From assembly GCF_028769735.1 (NCBI RefSeq), contig NC_088171.1, forward strand, positions 68,279,216 through 68,343,215: a stretch of DNA of 64,000 bases. Reading direction: 5' to 3'. This DNA comes from Zonotrichia leucophrys gambelii. Taxonomy: Eukaryota; Chordata; Aves; Passeriformes; Passerellidae. Under the pieces are notes generated by a model. The model was not told the DNA's origin. It was given only the letters and a program-made list of their open reading frames with translations, and ran no database searches. The translations under genes were made by a program, and so were the position numbers. This document shows positions 1 to 14,200 of the stretch, piece after piece; the first letter of the stretch is position 1; every line of letters starts with the position of its first letter.

Positions 1-3000
1 GTCATGTACACATTCTTTTAGATTTTTTTGGTCTCTGCCTGGCAAATTAATGCAAAAATTATGTAACAATTCAACAGTTCAAAGTTTTATGCAAAACCTT
101 CTTTTGCCAATTCGTTAAATGAATTTTAGTACAATAAGGACAGGAATCTGGAGGGAAAGAAAAGAAGGAGATCTGTCTTCATTTGACAAAACTGTCCTAG
201 ACACCTTCTCCCCCTCTAGCATCTTCTCATTTATTTGTGTGAATGAACTGCACAGAGCAACAGAGCAAAATCAGTTTTGGCAGTGCTGAAGAGGTCTAGC
301 CCCCAAAAGACATACTTGATGATGAAGCAGCATTAGTGTTACAGAATAATAACAATTTCCATTAAAAGCTGACAAACTACTTGCTCAATAAAACTGTTCA
401 TTTCCTTTTACATGCACTTGTTGAAAAGCACCAGAACAGAGTTTAGAACACTCGCTTACCATCTGAATAGCATCTGTTAATTTCATCAGCTCAGTTCTTC
501 CTGCATGTCAGATTTGGCTGCACCAGTACCATCAGTATTGAACATGTTTGTAGAAAAGGTATCTGTTTAAAAGCATCTCAGTTAATGGCTTAATGAAAGC
601 AGTCAGCAAAGCCAAAGGCCACCTGTTTGTAGAGGAAACTAAATAATCAAGTCCTACATAAAGCTGTAACCCATGTGTCCAGAATTTTCTAAGAATCACT
701 TTCTAAATTAAGTCCTCATTCCCTTCAGGATCTCCATTATTCAAATACACGAAGGCATGAATGTGTGTATAGGAACACATCAGCTGGCAGAATAATTCAG
801 AAGTCATTTTGAAAGGATAACCATGTTACTGGTTTGCAAAATAGCAATTTATGTTTGTTCTGTCAAAAAAAAATCTTTAACCAAAAACTACAGCCCAAAA
901 AATTTACAGACTTCACAAGTTTAGGTAAAGGATGTGCCTTCAGACAGAAGTGGAAAGCTAAGTAACTGCAGAATCATCTTGCCTTCCCTAGCAACTAGTT
1001 CTGCACTGGCTGTTCCATTTCATTGTGAATAAAAGTATTCAATACCAAAGGTGCAAAACTTTTTTTTTTCTTTTAATATTGAAGTTGAAATATTCAGAAT
1101 AAACATTAAGTCTATTCTCAAACCACAGAAAGCTACTTGAAAGCAGACAAGAAATACTGCCAAAGTAACAAAAACATTCTATCTGCACACATATAACATA
1201 AACACTCAATATACCTAGCAAACAACATTGGATATGGCTATTAATTTGATTGAAAGATTACAAGGCTTCCATAACAAATTCCAAATATCACAGATTTTAC
1301 CTCTACAAATAATTTCATTTTAATTGCACATTATATTCATGAAAATAAAGAAATCAGATTTTTTGGTTAGCAACAGAAGTAAGCTTGCAGATAGCTCTTA
1401 GAAGCTATTTTATGTGAGTTGCCAGCTCTTCCATCAACTATTACATATTATATTAACCTTTCAGAGAATGCACATTCTGAGCTAGATTTACAGAGCCATA
1501 TATTTACACTTTACTATTCTTAATTTACCCCTAAGCATCTTAGGCCTAATTCATCACACAAATAATGTCACAGCATATGCCACAGTTGAGACAGCCACAA
1601 TACACAGAGCATCACCATACAATACCAGAAAGCATTGGCCCATACAGAATAACACCATAACACCAAACAGCTTCAAGCACCCACCCTTCCCATCCTTTAG
1701 CCCAACCTTTTACACCCCTGATGTTCATGCACTGCACCTGTGTGCTCTCTGTTCCCTTTGTGATTGGTCAGGGCACCTCAGCACTCCCTGTCTTGTTACC
1801 TTCAATATTATTCATCTGTCCTGCACAGCTGTAGCCCATTAGGGATGAGGCTCCATCACAGCCCCACTCCCAATTACCACAAACTGTGTGCCTGCAGAGT
1901 ACGGCAGTAAAGCAGCACAGAAAGCAATCATGTTGCAACAGCCATAGCAACCAATTGCTTCAGTCATTGCTGATTCCTCCTGACAGCTTCATCATCTTGG
2001 GGTTTGACTGCATGCAGTGTGTCCCAGGAAACAGATCTACTGGTCTGAATTTCAGATGGCATGAAGTCTGAGGTAGCCTCCTCTAATGTAACTAGAGGAG
2101 ATGATCCTGCAGCCTCCTGTCCAGGTATGTCAGGGGATGAGCACCTCAGACATGAAGGAGAGACCTGCTGGCCCAGGCATCAGAGACCCAAACCACGAAA
2201 AGGTGTCTCCTTACTTGCAAATAGCGGACAAGGTGGAACTTTAAAAAAATCTCTGAATCTGCCTAAGGCAGGTTAAGAATCCGTTCCTTCCCTTACAGAA
2301 AATTATCATTGGAATGGAGGAAACCCAAACCAAATTCTGTGTTGAATCCTGAACTATATTCTAAGGTCTGCGCATCCATGCACACTCCTTATCTCATACA
2401 GCCCACAAAAAAGGAGCAACACCAATATAGTCCTTAAAAAGTTTCTCTGTATTTTTTCTTTTGTCAAAATAAGATCTAAAACAAAAATAAAAATTTATAT
2501 ACTCAATAATTGACTCCACCAACAAAACACAGTTGTATAAAGAATAAAGCTGGGGAACACTAATTTCCTGCATAGTAAAATAAGCACCTGCTTACATCTG
2601 GAAATACTTGCTTATTACAATAAACCATAGATTAAAATGACTCTAAAAAACATGGAAGATAATATAAACCCCTTTGTGACACTTCATAGTTCATATTTTA
2701 TGACTAACTTTTCCGGAAGAAAAATCATAATTATCTTGTAAGATTGAAACCACCTGTACCTTTCCTGCTCAAGATGATTTTCATTAATTATAAAAACTAG
2801 CAGACCACAATATCCAGAAACATTTTGCTTCATTCAATAAAGATACCGCCTTTGTTTTGCCTGTTCAGTAGTTTTCCATGTGAATTATGGTTTTGGGGGA
2901 AAGTGTATACTCTTTGGTTTCTGTACTTTTAATTGAATTCAAATTTCCATCAAAATGTCCCAAATTAAAATTAATTATTAGCTGGTAAGCAGGAAATGCA

Positions 3001-3804
3001 TCAATCATTACCTTATAAAATTAGAATGCACAAATATTAAGAAAGCTAAGCTATATTTGTGTTAGATTGTATAATTGCTTAAAAGTGAAAAAAAAGAGCT
3101 TACTTTAGCATAAAGCACTAACATTACTTAGCAAGCAACTAATTTCACTTTTTTTCCAGATGGTGAAAACCAAGCATTTTCAAGGAAAACAACATATAAC
3201 ACACAAAAGCTTCTCTATTCTTTTAAAGTATTCATTTTTAATTATGATTTAAATCAATTCAGCTTGACTGATGTCCTGGTTTGCTCACACCAATCTTCAA
3301 GCCCCCCCTCCCACGACCAGAATAAAGGTTGCTAAGTTTCATACTGATGGGCAGTAGGGAGCTGCTAGCTCACATAAATGATTTCTGGCGTGCATCAAAG
3401 GAAGGCTTTTGCAAGGGTCCTCCCTAACAATCTTCAAGTGATTCTCTCAGGAAAACTGATTACTCTCTAAAGATGGTAGTCTGGAATAGAGTTCCCAGTC
3501 TCAATTAACCTGGGCTGGTTTCAGCTAATGAAGTGGAAGAGAGGAAAAAAATTAACAAGATATAGTACACTACTTTTAGTATATGGCCTTATTTATATTT
3601 AGAGCTGCTTCAAGCCCTAAAATGAAGATTTGATCAACATATAGTAAAGTTGAAATCAGCAAAAAAATATTATTTTATTTGCAGTGTCTAAATTAAGTAT
3701 CCTTATAAAAATAACAAGCAAGGCACATCATAAAAAGGAAACTGCATTCTAAAGGTCTTCCCTTAGTAAGTTTAGCTGAAAACAGAGTTGGGAGAAGACA
3801 TGTC
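1..3804. other. Noncoding stretch, nothing recognised
   Basis: AT-rich sequence with only short chance ORFs (61-71 codons at most). A somewhat GC-richer patch lies at about 2060-2270. A TGTCCTGGTTT string at about 3273 resembles the terminus of avian LTRs, but the sequence after it does not match, so no element is called. Confidence 0.5.
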
Positions 3805-4700
3805 AGTCCTATTTTCAAGAAGGTCAAGAAGGAGGATCTGGAGAACTATAAGCCAGTCAGGCTCACCTCAATCCCTTAGAAGGTGTCCAAGCAAGTAATC
3901 TTGGAAATAAATTCCAGAACATGTGAAAGTGATTAGGAGACTTCAGCCTGAATTTATGAAGGGGAAATCATGTCTGATACACCTGTGAGCCTTCCATAAA
4001 GAGATTTTTGTGTTGGCAGATGAGAGAAGTGGACATATGTTGGTCCTGACTTTAGCAGGGCTTTTGACAGTGCCTCCCAGGACATATTCATAAAGAAAGT
4101 GACAAAAAAAGGGCAGTGAGTGGTGGACAGTGAGGTGGACTGGACACAGGCTGAACTGTCAGCCTTGGGAGATTGTTATCAGCTGCAAACAGTCCAGGGG
4201 CCATACATGGTCCAATATTATTTTAACATCTCCATTCGTGACCGAGTAGAAATCTACAGATGACACAAAACTGGGAAGCATTGTTGATAAACCAGATAAA
4301 TGTGGCACCACTCAGAGGCACCACTACACACTGAGAAAATGGGCCAACAGAACATCAGCAAGTTCAACAAAGGGAAGAGCAAAATCCTGCTCCTGGGGAG
4401 GATTGACCTCAAGAACTGGTATATGCTGGGGTGTGGCTAGCAGGGCAGCAGTTTTGCAGGAAAAGAGCTGATGGTCCAGGTGGATAACAAGCTGGCTGTG
4501 AGCCAGTCACACAAAGAAAGGCCTAGAGCATCCTGAGCTGCATTAGGAAGACCACTGCCGGCAGGCCAAGGGAGCTGATCCTTCTCCTCTGCTCAGTACC
4601 AGCAAAGTCACACCTGGATTGCTGTGCCTAGCTTTGGGCTTCCCAGCCAAGCCCAGGGAAGGGCCACAGAGATGATAAAGGGATTGCAGCATCACATTAA
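3805..4700 (+). mobile_element. CR1 LINE fragment, reverse transcriptase region
   Basis: The block follows the order of the CR1 ORF2 reverse transcriptase region on the + strand. It begins with the segment before 'GGAGAACTATAAGCCAGTCA' (a decayed YRPVSLTS block). It then shows 'GACTTTAGCAGGGCTTTTGA' (the D-F-S/K-A-F-D motif). At about 4256-4276 it reads T-D-D-T-K-L-G, matching the A-D-D-T-K catalytic region. Next come a segment of the 'FNKGKSKILLLG' type and finally 'GGGCCACAGAGATGATAAAG'. The frame is broken by stops and indels, and parts between 4090 and 4190 diverge. The 3' end of the element is missing. It is an old, inactive copy. Confidence 0.85.
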
Positions 4701-4760
4701 CACTGGAATAATAATGCAATAATCAGGTTTCCATCTCTTTTTTTTGGCCGCTATTTCCTC

Positions 4761-4817
4761 TAAAGCATGGTTAACACTAAGCCTGAGCAACCAGGCTTAA
4801 TGTTAATACCATCTTTA
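4761..4817 (-). repeat. Imperfect hairpin, 25/26-nt arms with 6-nt loop
   Basis: The left arm is 4761-4785, the loop 4786-4791 and the right arm 4792-4817. The arms pair along their whole length except for a 1-nt bulge, a 2-nt bulge and one C/A mismatch. On the minus strand that mismatch becomes a G-U wobble, so a minus-strand transcript folds better. The size fits the upper stem of a pre-miRNA, but a worn terminal-inverted-repeat element is an equal possibility. It begins about 60 bp after the CR1 fragment ends. Confidence 0.6.
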
Positions 4818-5898
4818 ACATACCCCACAAAAAGCAAAGCAACATATCCCCATCACAAATAAAAAAGTTAGAGATAATGCCATATGCTTTGTGTCCAGCA
4901 GAATGTTTCAAAATACCTTGGTATTTTCAAGAGGAAGGATGACTAGTCAACTTCTTTCAGTGTTTTTAAAAATAATCCAGATTTCAGTTTTCAAAAAGAA
5001 AAAACCCCAAACAAACAGTAACATGCTGACTTCCATTCTTACATATGACAAGCCAAAAATACTCTTTAAATGGCAATCTATTTTTTATAGCAGGTATGTG
5101 GGGGTGATGGGTTGTTTAGTTTTTTTCCAAACAGGGCAGCTGCAACTATTTGCAAATCAAAGAAATCCTAGCGCTCTCTGGTGTAAGGACTGCATTTTTT
5201 TTACTCTACCAGAGAGCTAAAGTAGTGGCTTTTAGCTGTGCTAAGGAAAGGAAACTGTACATCTCTGAAGCAGTGTCCTGCTGTTGAGAAACCCAAAGAA
5301 AAGCAAAGTCAAAACTTACATAATCCCTACCAGAAATGAGTTGCCTAGAAATATTCTGCTGTATGCTCATAACTCCTTATGAAATAAAGGCTCCAGTATC
5401 CATGCAGTGTTTTAAGTAAAGGGTAACAGGCCATTTTCTTCATGACTGCTTTTGATTTTATCATCTAAATGTTTAAATCTACACTAGCTCAAACACCACC
5501 TACAATTATGCCAACACTTTGTCAAAAATAACTTTATATATATTTTTTAAAAAAACAAACCCAAACCCACACCAGATATCTATTCTAAATCATGGAGTCA
5601 GGGGAAACTAAACATGCTGGAATCCCCCATCACCACCTAGAGGGTGTTATCAGACAGCACAGTGAGGTGCAAATAGGCAGAGACAGAGACAACACCATTT
5701 GAAAACAAAAGTCTTCACTTCCTCCTTTCAGAATTCATAGATTAATATAAAACAATTTCTGGTTTACCTTCTTTCAAACCCACTCCATCTCTCTTATATA
5801 TTTATTACATATGTTCAATAGCCTATTTAACTCTGCTTGGTTTTAATATTCTTTTCCCCTAGAGCATTATGCCAATATTAAAAAAAAAAAAGATCATC

Positions 5899-5925
5899 AA
5901 TGACACACTCTTCTTGTGTGTCATT
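5899..5925. repeat. Short perfect hairpin
   Basis: Arms AATGACACAC (5899-5908) and GTGTGTCATT (5916-5925) are exact reverse complements around a 7-nt loop. It follows a run of A residues at 5880-5891. Function unknown; it may be chance. Confidence 0.7.
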
Positions 5926-8900
5926 ATTTCTTTTCAACTTTTTAATCTAATTGAGTTATGCCTTATATTCTATTTTCCTCTCTCCCAGTACAAGAAACTC
6001 ATACACAGGCATAGGAATGAGCGAGCACACTTTCCTACATAACCACATCCTTCTACTGTTTTTAAACATCTTACCATCTCTGGCCACAGCCTTTCATCAT
6101 TTATTTACAATAAATATCTTTCAATTCTCTAATTTTCTTCTGGTCTCTAGTTTCCCACCTAAGTTGCTGTGTGACCTGACACCAACCCAGCAAAGCATTT
6201 ATACTGTTCAACATCTTTGTAATTCTTTAAATGTCTCCATAATGGCTTTAGCGGGTTGGAGCAAAACAGTCAGTCCTGAAGAACCAAAGTTTTTCTTCTA
6301 TCAGTTGATGAGATTTTTTTAATTTTTGGCCTCGCTTCTGAATCACTTCCTGGAGAAGCTTCCAGAACAAAACCACCAGGCTATTCTTGCCCTGTCATCC
6401 CATAGCACCCAAATTCTTAATCCTTCTGGGTTTTTGCCTCAGATTAACCTGTTATGCATACCACATGCACAGTGAACCAGAATAAATATTATTTTGGTAC
6501 ATCTATTTTCCAGTGTCATGATATTTATTCATTCAAGTATCCTTCATGCAGGCCCTGGCTAAGTATTGTTCTCTCCTTTATTCTGGCATCTATCAAATCC
6601 TCACAGGTAACTAGTAATTTCATTCCCAAAGTAGTGAGAAAACAGAATTATTTTCCTGCTTAAATACTACCCATATCTAATGAACAGGTTACCATTTCTT
6701 CACCTCTCACAAAGCAGGAACAATAGCTGTAAGGCTTTAATCCTTCAGGTTAATTGAAAATCTTACAAGCCTTCATCTCCACACCATAAAGTTTAATAGA
6801 AATTTCTCCCATCATAATGCACAGGTTTAAGTGGCTATGCATGTGACCCCTAAACTCATACTGATTACTTCAAAGAGCCTGTAAAGTTTTAGAAGGAACA
6901 AACAGTGATAAGGCACAATCATAAACTGGAATAATTGTAGAGATTAAAAAGGACAGGAGAGAGAGAAACTCAGCAGAATTTTGTTCTTGATTTGTTTTTT
7001 CACACTTGGGGAAGGAAGGTTACTTATTTGGGGTATTTGGAGGAGAAAAAAAAAAATCACATTTTCTTCATCAGAGGTATTTTTTCTGGTCACACCTAAA
7101 ACCCCACAAATGGTTAGAAAACAGACATGTAAAACTAAGTTTGTCTCTTCCTGTGATTTGAGACTATTTTAGTGAAGCATATATAGGAAATCTGCCCAGC
7201 TCTAAAGGCCCTCCTCCCAGTTCTGAAAACAAAGTCAAAGAACAAAGCAGAGCTCTCCATACATGCCTGTTCTTTAATTTTCATATTTTTAAAGGGCATC
7301 TCATATCACTGGGCATTGTACTTAACACCTCCAACTTCTGGAATGGGAAATGAGAGCAGAAACCAAGCTTTCATTATATAAACACACTTTCCTTATGGAA
7401 TAAGCTTAGAAATGTAAATTTGCAATTTTCCAAGCACAGTACAACAATGGTGGCTGGCAAATACAGCCACCAACAAAAACACTTCGTTTATAAACACGGA
7501 GAAAAAGAAAAAATATTTTGAAACTGTCAGTGTATCATTTTATTGGCTTTACCACACATGAATAAAAACAGCAAGCTCTGACACCAGGAAACACCATGTT
7601 TGTTTCTTGCAAATGAAGCATATATGGTTTGTAATCTTGGTTTGAGTATATGAGAACACTCTGATCCCTTTCAACATCTGAGGAAAGAAGGCAAGAAAAA
7701 CCCAAAGCACATCTACAATGGAAAGGGACGCATCTGGAAAAGAAAATCACTTATTTGGGTAGAGTTGGGGTAGAAGACAGGGCTGAAATTGAATTTTTCT
7801 CCTGTCCATCAACAGGCCTTGATTTTGGATAGATACTGTCCAGAAGCCAGTAAAACTTTTGCTGCATCTCGTAATCATTCATGTCTGTGCTACTTACATA
7901 TGTGTATACATGTGCATACACACACTCTTACAAACTATATATGTATTTATTTTTTTATATATTTATATATTTTATTACAAGCTGTTGCTCATTTATGCTT
8001 TTCTCTAGTTAACTAAGGAACAGTACTCTCCAATCTCTCTTCTTCAGTAAAATTACCTGGAAGCACATGCGACATGATTTCCACTGACTGAAGTATTTAC
8101 ACACAGACTGAACACATCTCTGCAAGTTATGCCCTGCCCTAGACAGAAGTTACTGGAAAGAATAGATTAAATCCTTCTGATCATCCCACTCATTCTGTCA
8201 CTCTAGATAATATAAAGCTCCCTCCTACTTTCACATCAGTAACAGTTGAACTTTGTTATTTCATGTTAAAAACAACAAGGAGGAGAAAAACATGTATTTT
8301 AAGGACCTGTAGAGCTGAAGGTTTATATGTATTTTCCCTCTACTTACCTCATCTCTAAATGACCTTCTTTAAGGTTAATTCCCAAGCAGGGTGAAGTTCT
8401 AAAATATTTAATAGTCGTTTATTTATATATTTGTTTACTAATTTAATGTTTTCATCTTTCCTTTTCAAAAATACATGAGTCTTATGCCAAGATTTCCCAT
8501 GCTAGCATACCATCCCCTCTCCACCACAAGTTCCTCATTAGATGAGGGTATCTGAGTTCTTTGTGACACAGAGCACTGACCCATGGGTCAGGAGCTTCAT
8601 GTAGGTGCACTGGTCTAACTGACAGCAGGATGCTTTCAAAAGCACAAAGTAGAACATCTGCAATAAAGGAGAACACTTTATACATAAATAAAGATATGCA
8701 ACATCACTGGGGGAAATCTAGAACTGACAATCTCTCTCTTTCAAATTTTCCTCAGTTTGATGGGCTCCTTTGCCTCAAACAAGAACGGGAGCAAGTTTTG
8801 TCACAAAACCTATTAAAAATGTGCACTCATGAAGCACTTGGGTCAACCTCCACTTTGATTATATTGTTTTATTACCCTCTTTAAACATTTTATTGCTACA

Positions 8901-9970
8901 TTATTAAATAAACTGATGCAGGAATACCTCAGTGTAATTAGCTACATATGTTATCCTGATTCAGGGAAATAATTCATTATATACACCATACTTTAGCTAA
9001 TGGCACATTTGTATTATGATTTAAAGTGGAAGGGATATACTTGTTACCAGTGATTACTTTGGAGTTTACACTTTTGATCTCCTTCCAAAAGATGGCCTTT
9101 TTATACCCACTAGGCAGGTTTCTCTAAAATTGGAACAGAGAATGAACTGTGAGAAATGAAGTGAGAAGAAAGACATGAGGTCCTCAGTTGTCACATTCAT
9201 TAAGAGGTTTTTTGCATTAAAATCAAATTGTTCATTACCCAAGACATCCTGTGACTCAGTTCAGAGGCTAGTGGAGAGCCACAGAAAGTGGCTCCAAACC
9301 TTTCCATATCATACTTCAAAATTGTGGTGGGTGACCTACACTGAAATAAAAACAATATGGACTCCAGTGATGAAAACATATATATAACTTCTCCCTCAAG
9401 CAAATCTGGCTGACACAAGTGGAATACTCTGTTCACTGGTTCAGATCATCAGTGCTAAAATCCACATACCTGGGATAATTCCCATCTGTATAGAAATTCT
9501 TCCTGAAAACATAATTTCTTTTGGACTGACATTTAAAGTGCAGAGGGGCATCATTGAGGTCAAACTAAATTCAACTATGTTGACATGGTTCTCCATCCCA
9601 AACAACAAACTACTGCTATCATCACTTCAGTATTTTACTGTAGTTTAAAGCTCAATATTACAGAAACGCAAAGTAATTACCCAGAATAATCATGTAGAGA
9701 AAAAGTTCAGTTATCAACAGTTCAAAGCCATGGATAAAATATGCAATTCCCCAGAGGCAAACTGGGATGCAGAAAAGTTGCAAAAACCAAGTAATACTCT
9801 GTAAAAATACAACATTATGTAAATATTATATATTTCACTCTTGATTATCCAGTAGCCTTATCACTATAATCTATTCCTAGAATAAATTACAGAATAGATA
9901 TTACACTATCAGAAATAGATATTATATAATAGATATTATAGACTCAGAAAAAATAAACTATAAAACTTAT

Positions 9971-9991
9971 CACCACCACCACCACCACCAC
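9971..9991. repeat. (CAC)n trinucleotide repeat
   Basis: Seven CAC units in a row, directly readable, in AT-rich noncoding sequence. Confidence 0.9.
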
Positions 9992-10282
9992 AGAACCTAA
10001 TATGTAGAACATGGCTCTTTAGCTCCTCAAATCTATTATCTGTTCTTTCTATATGAGTGACAATGGCTATTTTTTAACAAAGGGAAGCAAGTATGGATAT
10101 AAGGATAGGTAATGAAAAAAGAATGCAGTAACCATAATGAGGATAATGGCGTGTTCAAGGATTTCCTTAATTAAATGGCAGGTAGCAATAGAAACTCTCA
10201 ACAGCTACACAGAACAAACTACATTGCAACTAATAGGCGGAGGAGAAAGAGCAGGGGCATGTCAAGAAAACTATTGGGTAGT

Positions 10283-10325
10283 ATTCAATATTCAATATAA
10301 AATTCAATATTCAATATAAAATTCA
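10283..10325. repeat. 19-bp tandem duplication
   Basis: The unit ATTCAATATTCAATATAAA occurs at 10283-10301 and again without change at 10302-10320, followed by a partial third copy (ATTCA). The perfect match suggests a recent slippage event. Confidence 0.9.
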
Positions 10326-11203
10326 TCTGAGAGCAAGAGCTGCAAAAGGATGTGCTTGCAGCATAATGCCTGGAGGGGAAAAGAAGAAGGCATCCCAGAT
10401 GTCTGCAAGAAAAAATATTTCTATTGTTTTCTAGCAAAAATATTCAAGAAAGCCAAATTGGAACTGAAACTCAAATCTATATACTATATAACATATAGCA
10501 TATATACTATTATATCAGTGCAATTTAACTTTAAGAGCAACATAATACAATAATCTTAATAACTAGGAAGTAACAAATAAGTAATTCTGAGTTAAAGATG
10601 ATCAGATGTCTCAGGTTTTCCTATATTTGTGGCCACATACTATATGTGCTTAACCATTTAAGGTTTAGGTGTTCATTAAGGCACAGATGTTCATCTGTGT
10701 TCACCTTTCTTCCAGTATTGCCTGGATCAGTTTTAATATCATATCAGACAATAAAATTCATGACCACAACTAGAAACCTGGTAACAGAGTCCAATAGCAT
10801 AGTACTGGCTCTCCAAAGGGACGGGAAAGCTGAGCTCTCTTGGAAGCAAGGATGAGGTTGCAAGGAGGATGGAAAGAAGAGTAGGACAGCACAGGGAAGC
10901 AGAGCTGTGAAACTGTGACCTGGCCCTTCAGGCACAGATGTTTCATGTGGAGTCAAGTACAGGGTTTTGTTCATCCATTTTCAAATCCAGGTGATACATT
11001 TCGAATGCTTGCTGATGATGGGTGTGAGTTAGTCCCACAGTTAGGTCCAAACACAGTCTAGACAACCTCCCATCCTCACAATAAAAGGTTTGCTATTTTA
11101 GAAGCACATTGCCTATCTTGCCTCTTCAGAAAGGAAATAAATTATTCATTAAACTTTTTAAAATGTAATTTTATGTAGATAAAGTTTGTCTTTTAATAAC
11201 TTT

Positions 11204-11272
11204 GAATCATAGAGTCCACAGAGTTGGAAGGGACCCATCAGGACCATTGAGTCCAACTTCTGTGTGCCAGAT
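11204..11272 (-). mobile_element. CR1 LINE 3' end fragment
   Basis: The block reads 'GAATCATAGAGTCCACAGAG', then 'TTGGAAGGGACC' and 'GAGTCCAACTTCTG', the reverse-orientation signature of a CR1 3' end. Only about 70 bp remains, consistent with the severe 5' truncation typical of CR1. Confidence 0.8.
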
Positions 11273-14200
11273 TTATGTTCTTGGGTTCTCTCATGATAAC
11301 AAAATGCAACAGAGGACAGATTCTCAGTAGTTCTTCATTCTTTTAATATTTCTACATTTAAAAAAAAGTAAGGGAACCCCGATATTAATCATCATAGTGG
11401 TAAAATAGTCCAGTAATAACTCGGTGTTGTATGGATTACTTCATAAGGACAGGCTGGGAAAATAAAACTTGCAAGCTGGCTACAGAGAAGATGATAAAAA
11501 GAAGATATCCTTGAGTCCAATACTCAGCAAGCCAACAAAGACTTTGCATCAGCCCCTGTTGGAGATCCCTTCGTGACTTTAGAATAGAGAAAAATCAGAA
11601 AAACAGAAACAAAAGAATCCAGCAGATGGCTCTAAATGAGGAGAACAGAGACAGGTGACTAACTAGCCTGAGAGAAATAAAAATAAAATGGGAGCAGTGC
11701 CACAGTGTTATCATTTTTGTAGTGCCACCTGGAGAGGTAGCAGGCTTATCAATGAATGCCAAAAATGAACAGTACCCATCTGCTCACCCTAATAAATAAC
11801 GCTTACTAGAAAAAATACAAAGGAATATAATTCCCTTGGCACATTTTCAGCAGACTTGTTTGTTTAAAATATTTATTTGGGTCTTACATGGCTTAACAAC
11901 TATTTGCTGAGAACACAATAATGCTTTAAGATGACCCTTGGAAGCATGGAGCAAGTCAGTAGCTGTAAGAATTCATGAAGACAGAAAGCTCCAATAACTT
12001 CCTTTTAAACAAGCAAAAGCTCTGCAACTACCACTGCTTTCAAAATGTCTTTAGAAAGATATTTCTGACCAACTGAATGGACTGATAGCAAAACCCTGAA
12101 TGAGAGGCACTTCAAAGCCTGAAAAGCCCTCCTCTGGAGGTAACAGCAGCAGAAGGCATCTCCACTCAAAAAGAACTTCAAGAACCATGGTACAAGATCA
12201 GTTTACCTCCTCTACTGTCCACCACAAATGGCAAAGAGTAACCATTCTGCTGATGCTAAGTGTGGATTGAGAAAGGAGGTCAGGCATGGCTGGAGGAAAA
12301 ATGAGAAATGCTCAGGTCTCAACATACTGTTACAAAAAGAAATGGCATGGAAGAGAAGACTAAAGCAGGCAGATGGGTCTGCCTTCATGAGTTTGAAAGC
12401 AAAATGCCTCTTTAGCACTAACCTTTATCAACTCCAACCACTGCTTATGTAATGAAGGCGTAGGAGTATGGAACAGCAATTTGAACTTGCTAAAACTGAG
12501 ACACTTCCAAGCTGGACTTTTGATTCAATGGTGTATTTATTTTTCATACATGACATATACAACTGGAAAATACCCTGGCCTGTTTATTATCTTCAATTCT
12601 AACACCTTCATAAAAGCAATATATGTCTGGATTCACACAAAATTATCCAGAACAGGACAGACCACTGTACACAGCCTGTATACAGCTACTACCACTTTGC
12701 AAATGTTTCACATAAATGTTTTTGCACTAAATTTTGGCTTTCATCTGACAAAAATATGACAGAATGAAACTTAAAATATGCATATACAAACATGCATGAA
12801 GGGAAAGAGGAACACAACAGAAAGCAATTCTGAGGAGACAGAAATCACAAGATGTGAGCAGACTCATATCCACATAAGCCAGAGTTCTGTAAATGTCTGT
12901 ACACATGCGGTCATAGTTCATAGTTCCTATAACAGATTTTAAAAAACTCCCAAACAGCACTTCACCAAAACAAAGCCAGCAGGTACTGCACTGGTTCCTA
13001 TAGACTCAACCAAGTACCAGCTGGCTCTTCCAGCTGAATCACAAAAGACAACACCACAGTACAACCACGCACATTATTTCTGCTGCTTTGTACTCCCTGT
13101 CTTAGCATGAACACAGTTAAGTAATAGAAACTCACCAACACAATTCTGTTCACCTGTGAACTGGCCCACGCTTTTTGAAATAAAAAGAGCAGGAATTCTT
13201 TGATACAAAACCAAACAGAGGGCTCAGTTTAAATCTAAACAAACAAAGCCTTCCACCAAAGATAACAAAGTTTCAAGGATTTTAACTGTAGCATTTTCCA
13301 CATGACATTCCCTTTCTAGTCCAACTAAAACAGCTGGTTTGGGTTTTTTAAATAAGTATTTTTATGAAACACTTGCAGCAAAGCCTGAATCACTGAAAAT
13401 TTGAATGCGAAACAGACATCCTTATGGTTTAATTTCTGTTATAAAAATTAGCCAGGATAAAATTTAAAGCTTTTATAATGTTAATCATTCAATGTTAGCA
13501 GCAAAAGATTCCTTCTATTCCCTCCTTCTGTTGACTGCATCATACATTTAAAACGTGTGTTCCAACAAGAGTAGGGTTCATTGTCATGGCAGAGAGATTT
13601 TGCCCATGCTACAGGAATGAACAGAGGCAGCTGGTGCCACAGCCTTCTCCTGACATCTCTGAGAACAGTACAAAATAAATTCTTTAAAGATACAACATAT
13701 GTTCTCATTTTATCAAGCACTGAACTGTTCTCATTGTGATAAGAAAAAACATGCCTCTAAGTGGTATCACTCCACTGACATAATTTCATATCCTTTTTAT
13801 AATGGTCTGCTGAGGACCTCCCAGAGGAGAGCATCCTGCCCCTAGCATGCCTAACACTGAAATATATTTTAGAAAAATTGTAATCACCTAACCAGACATA
13901 TTCCTACACTTTAATCTCTGAAAACCTTTTACTTTGCTAAAACCTTGCACTAAAAAAAACCCAAAAACCCAAACAAACAAACAAACAAACACAACTAAAC
14001 CCCACTAAGTTTAATAATTTTCTTTTTAAAGCAGCTAGTTAGTAAGGGTTACTCTACCCAGACTTGAAAATATTTCAGGATTGTAAAATTTAGGCTCATA
14101 AATCTCCCTAGGAACAAACATTTCCATTTGTCTCAGTGGAAGCAGGTTCAGCTTTTGATCTTTTATGATGATTCCTCTTCGACATGGAATTTTATCACAC

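Larger units (their letters stand above)
4818..11203. other. Noncoding stretch with simple repeats only
   Basis: AT-rich sequence in the presumed FARS2 intron. The longest ORF (123 codons, 5951-6322, +) is low-complexity and hydrophobic and matches no family I know. An AT-rich low-complexity run lies at about 7915-7980. Hairpin and tandem repeats are listed separately. No gene or transposon was recognised. Confidence 0.5.

Noticed and set aside
3273..3560. LTR fragment beginning TGTCCTGGTTT
   Set aside because: Only the first bases resemble an LTR end; the following sequence does not match and no opposite terminus was found.
5951..6322. 123-codon + ORF
   Set aside because: AT-rich, hydrophobic and low-complexity, with no family resemblance; typical of chance frames in this region.
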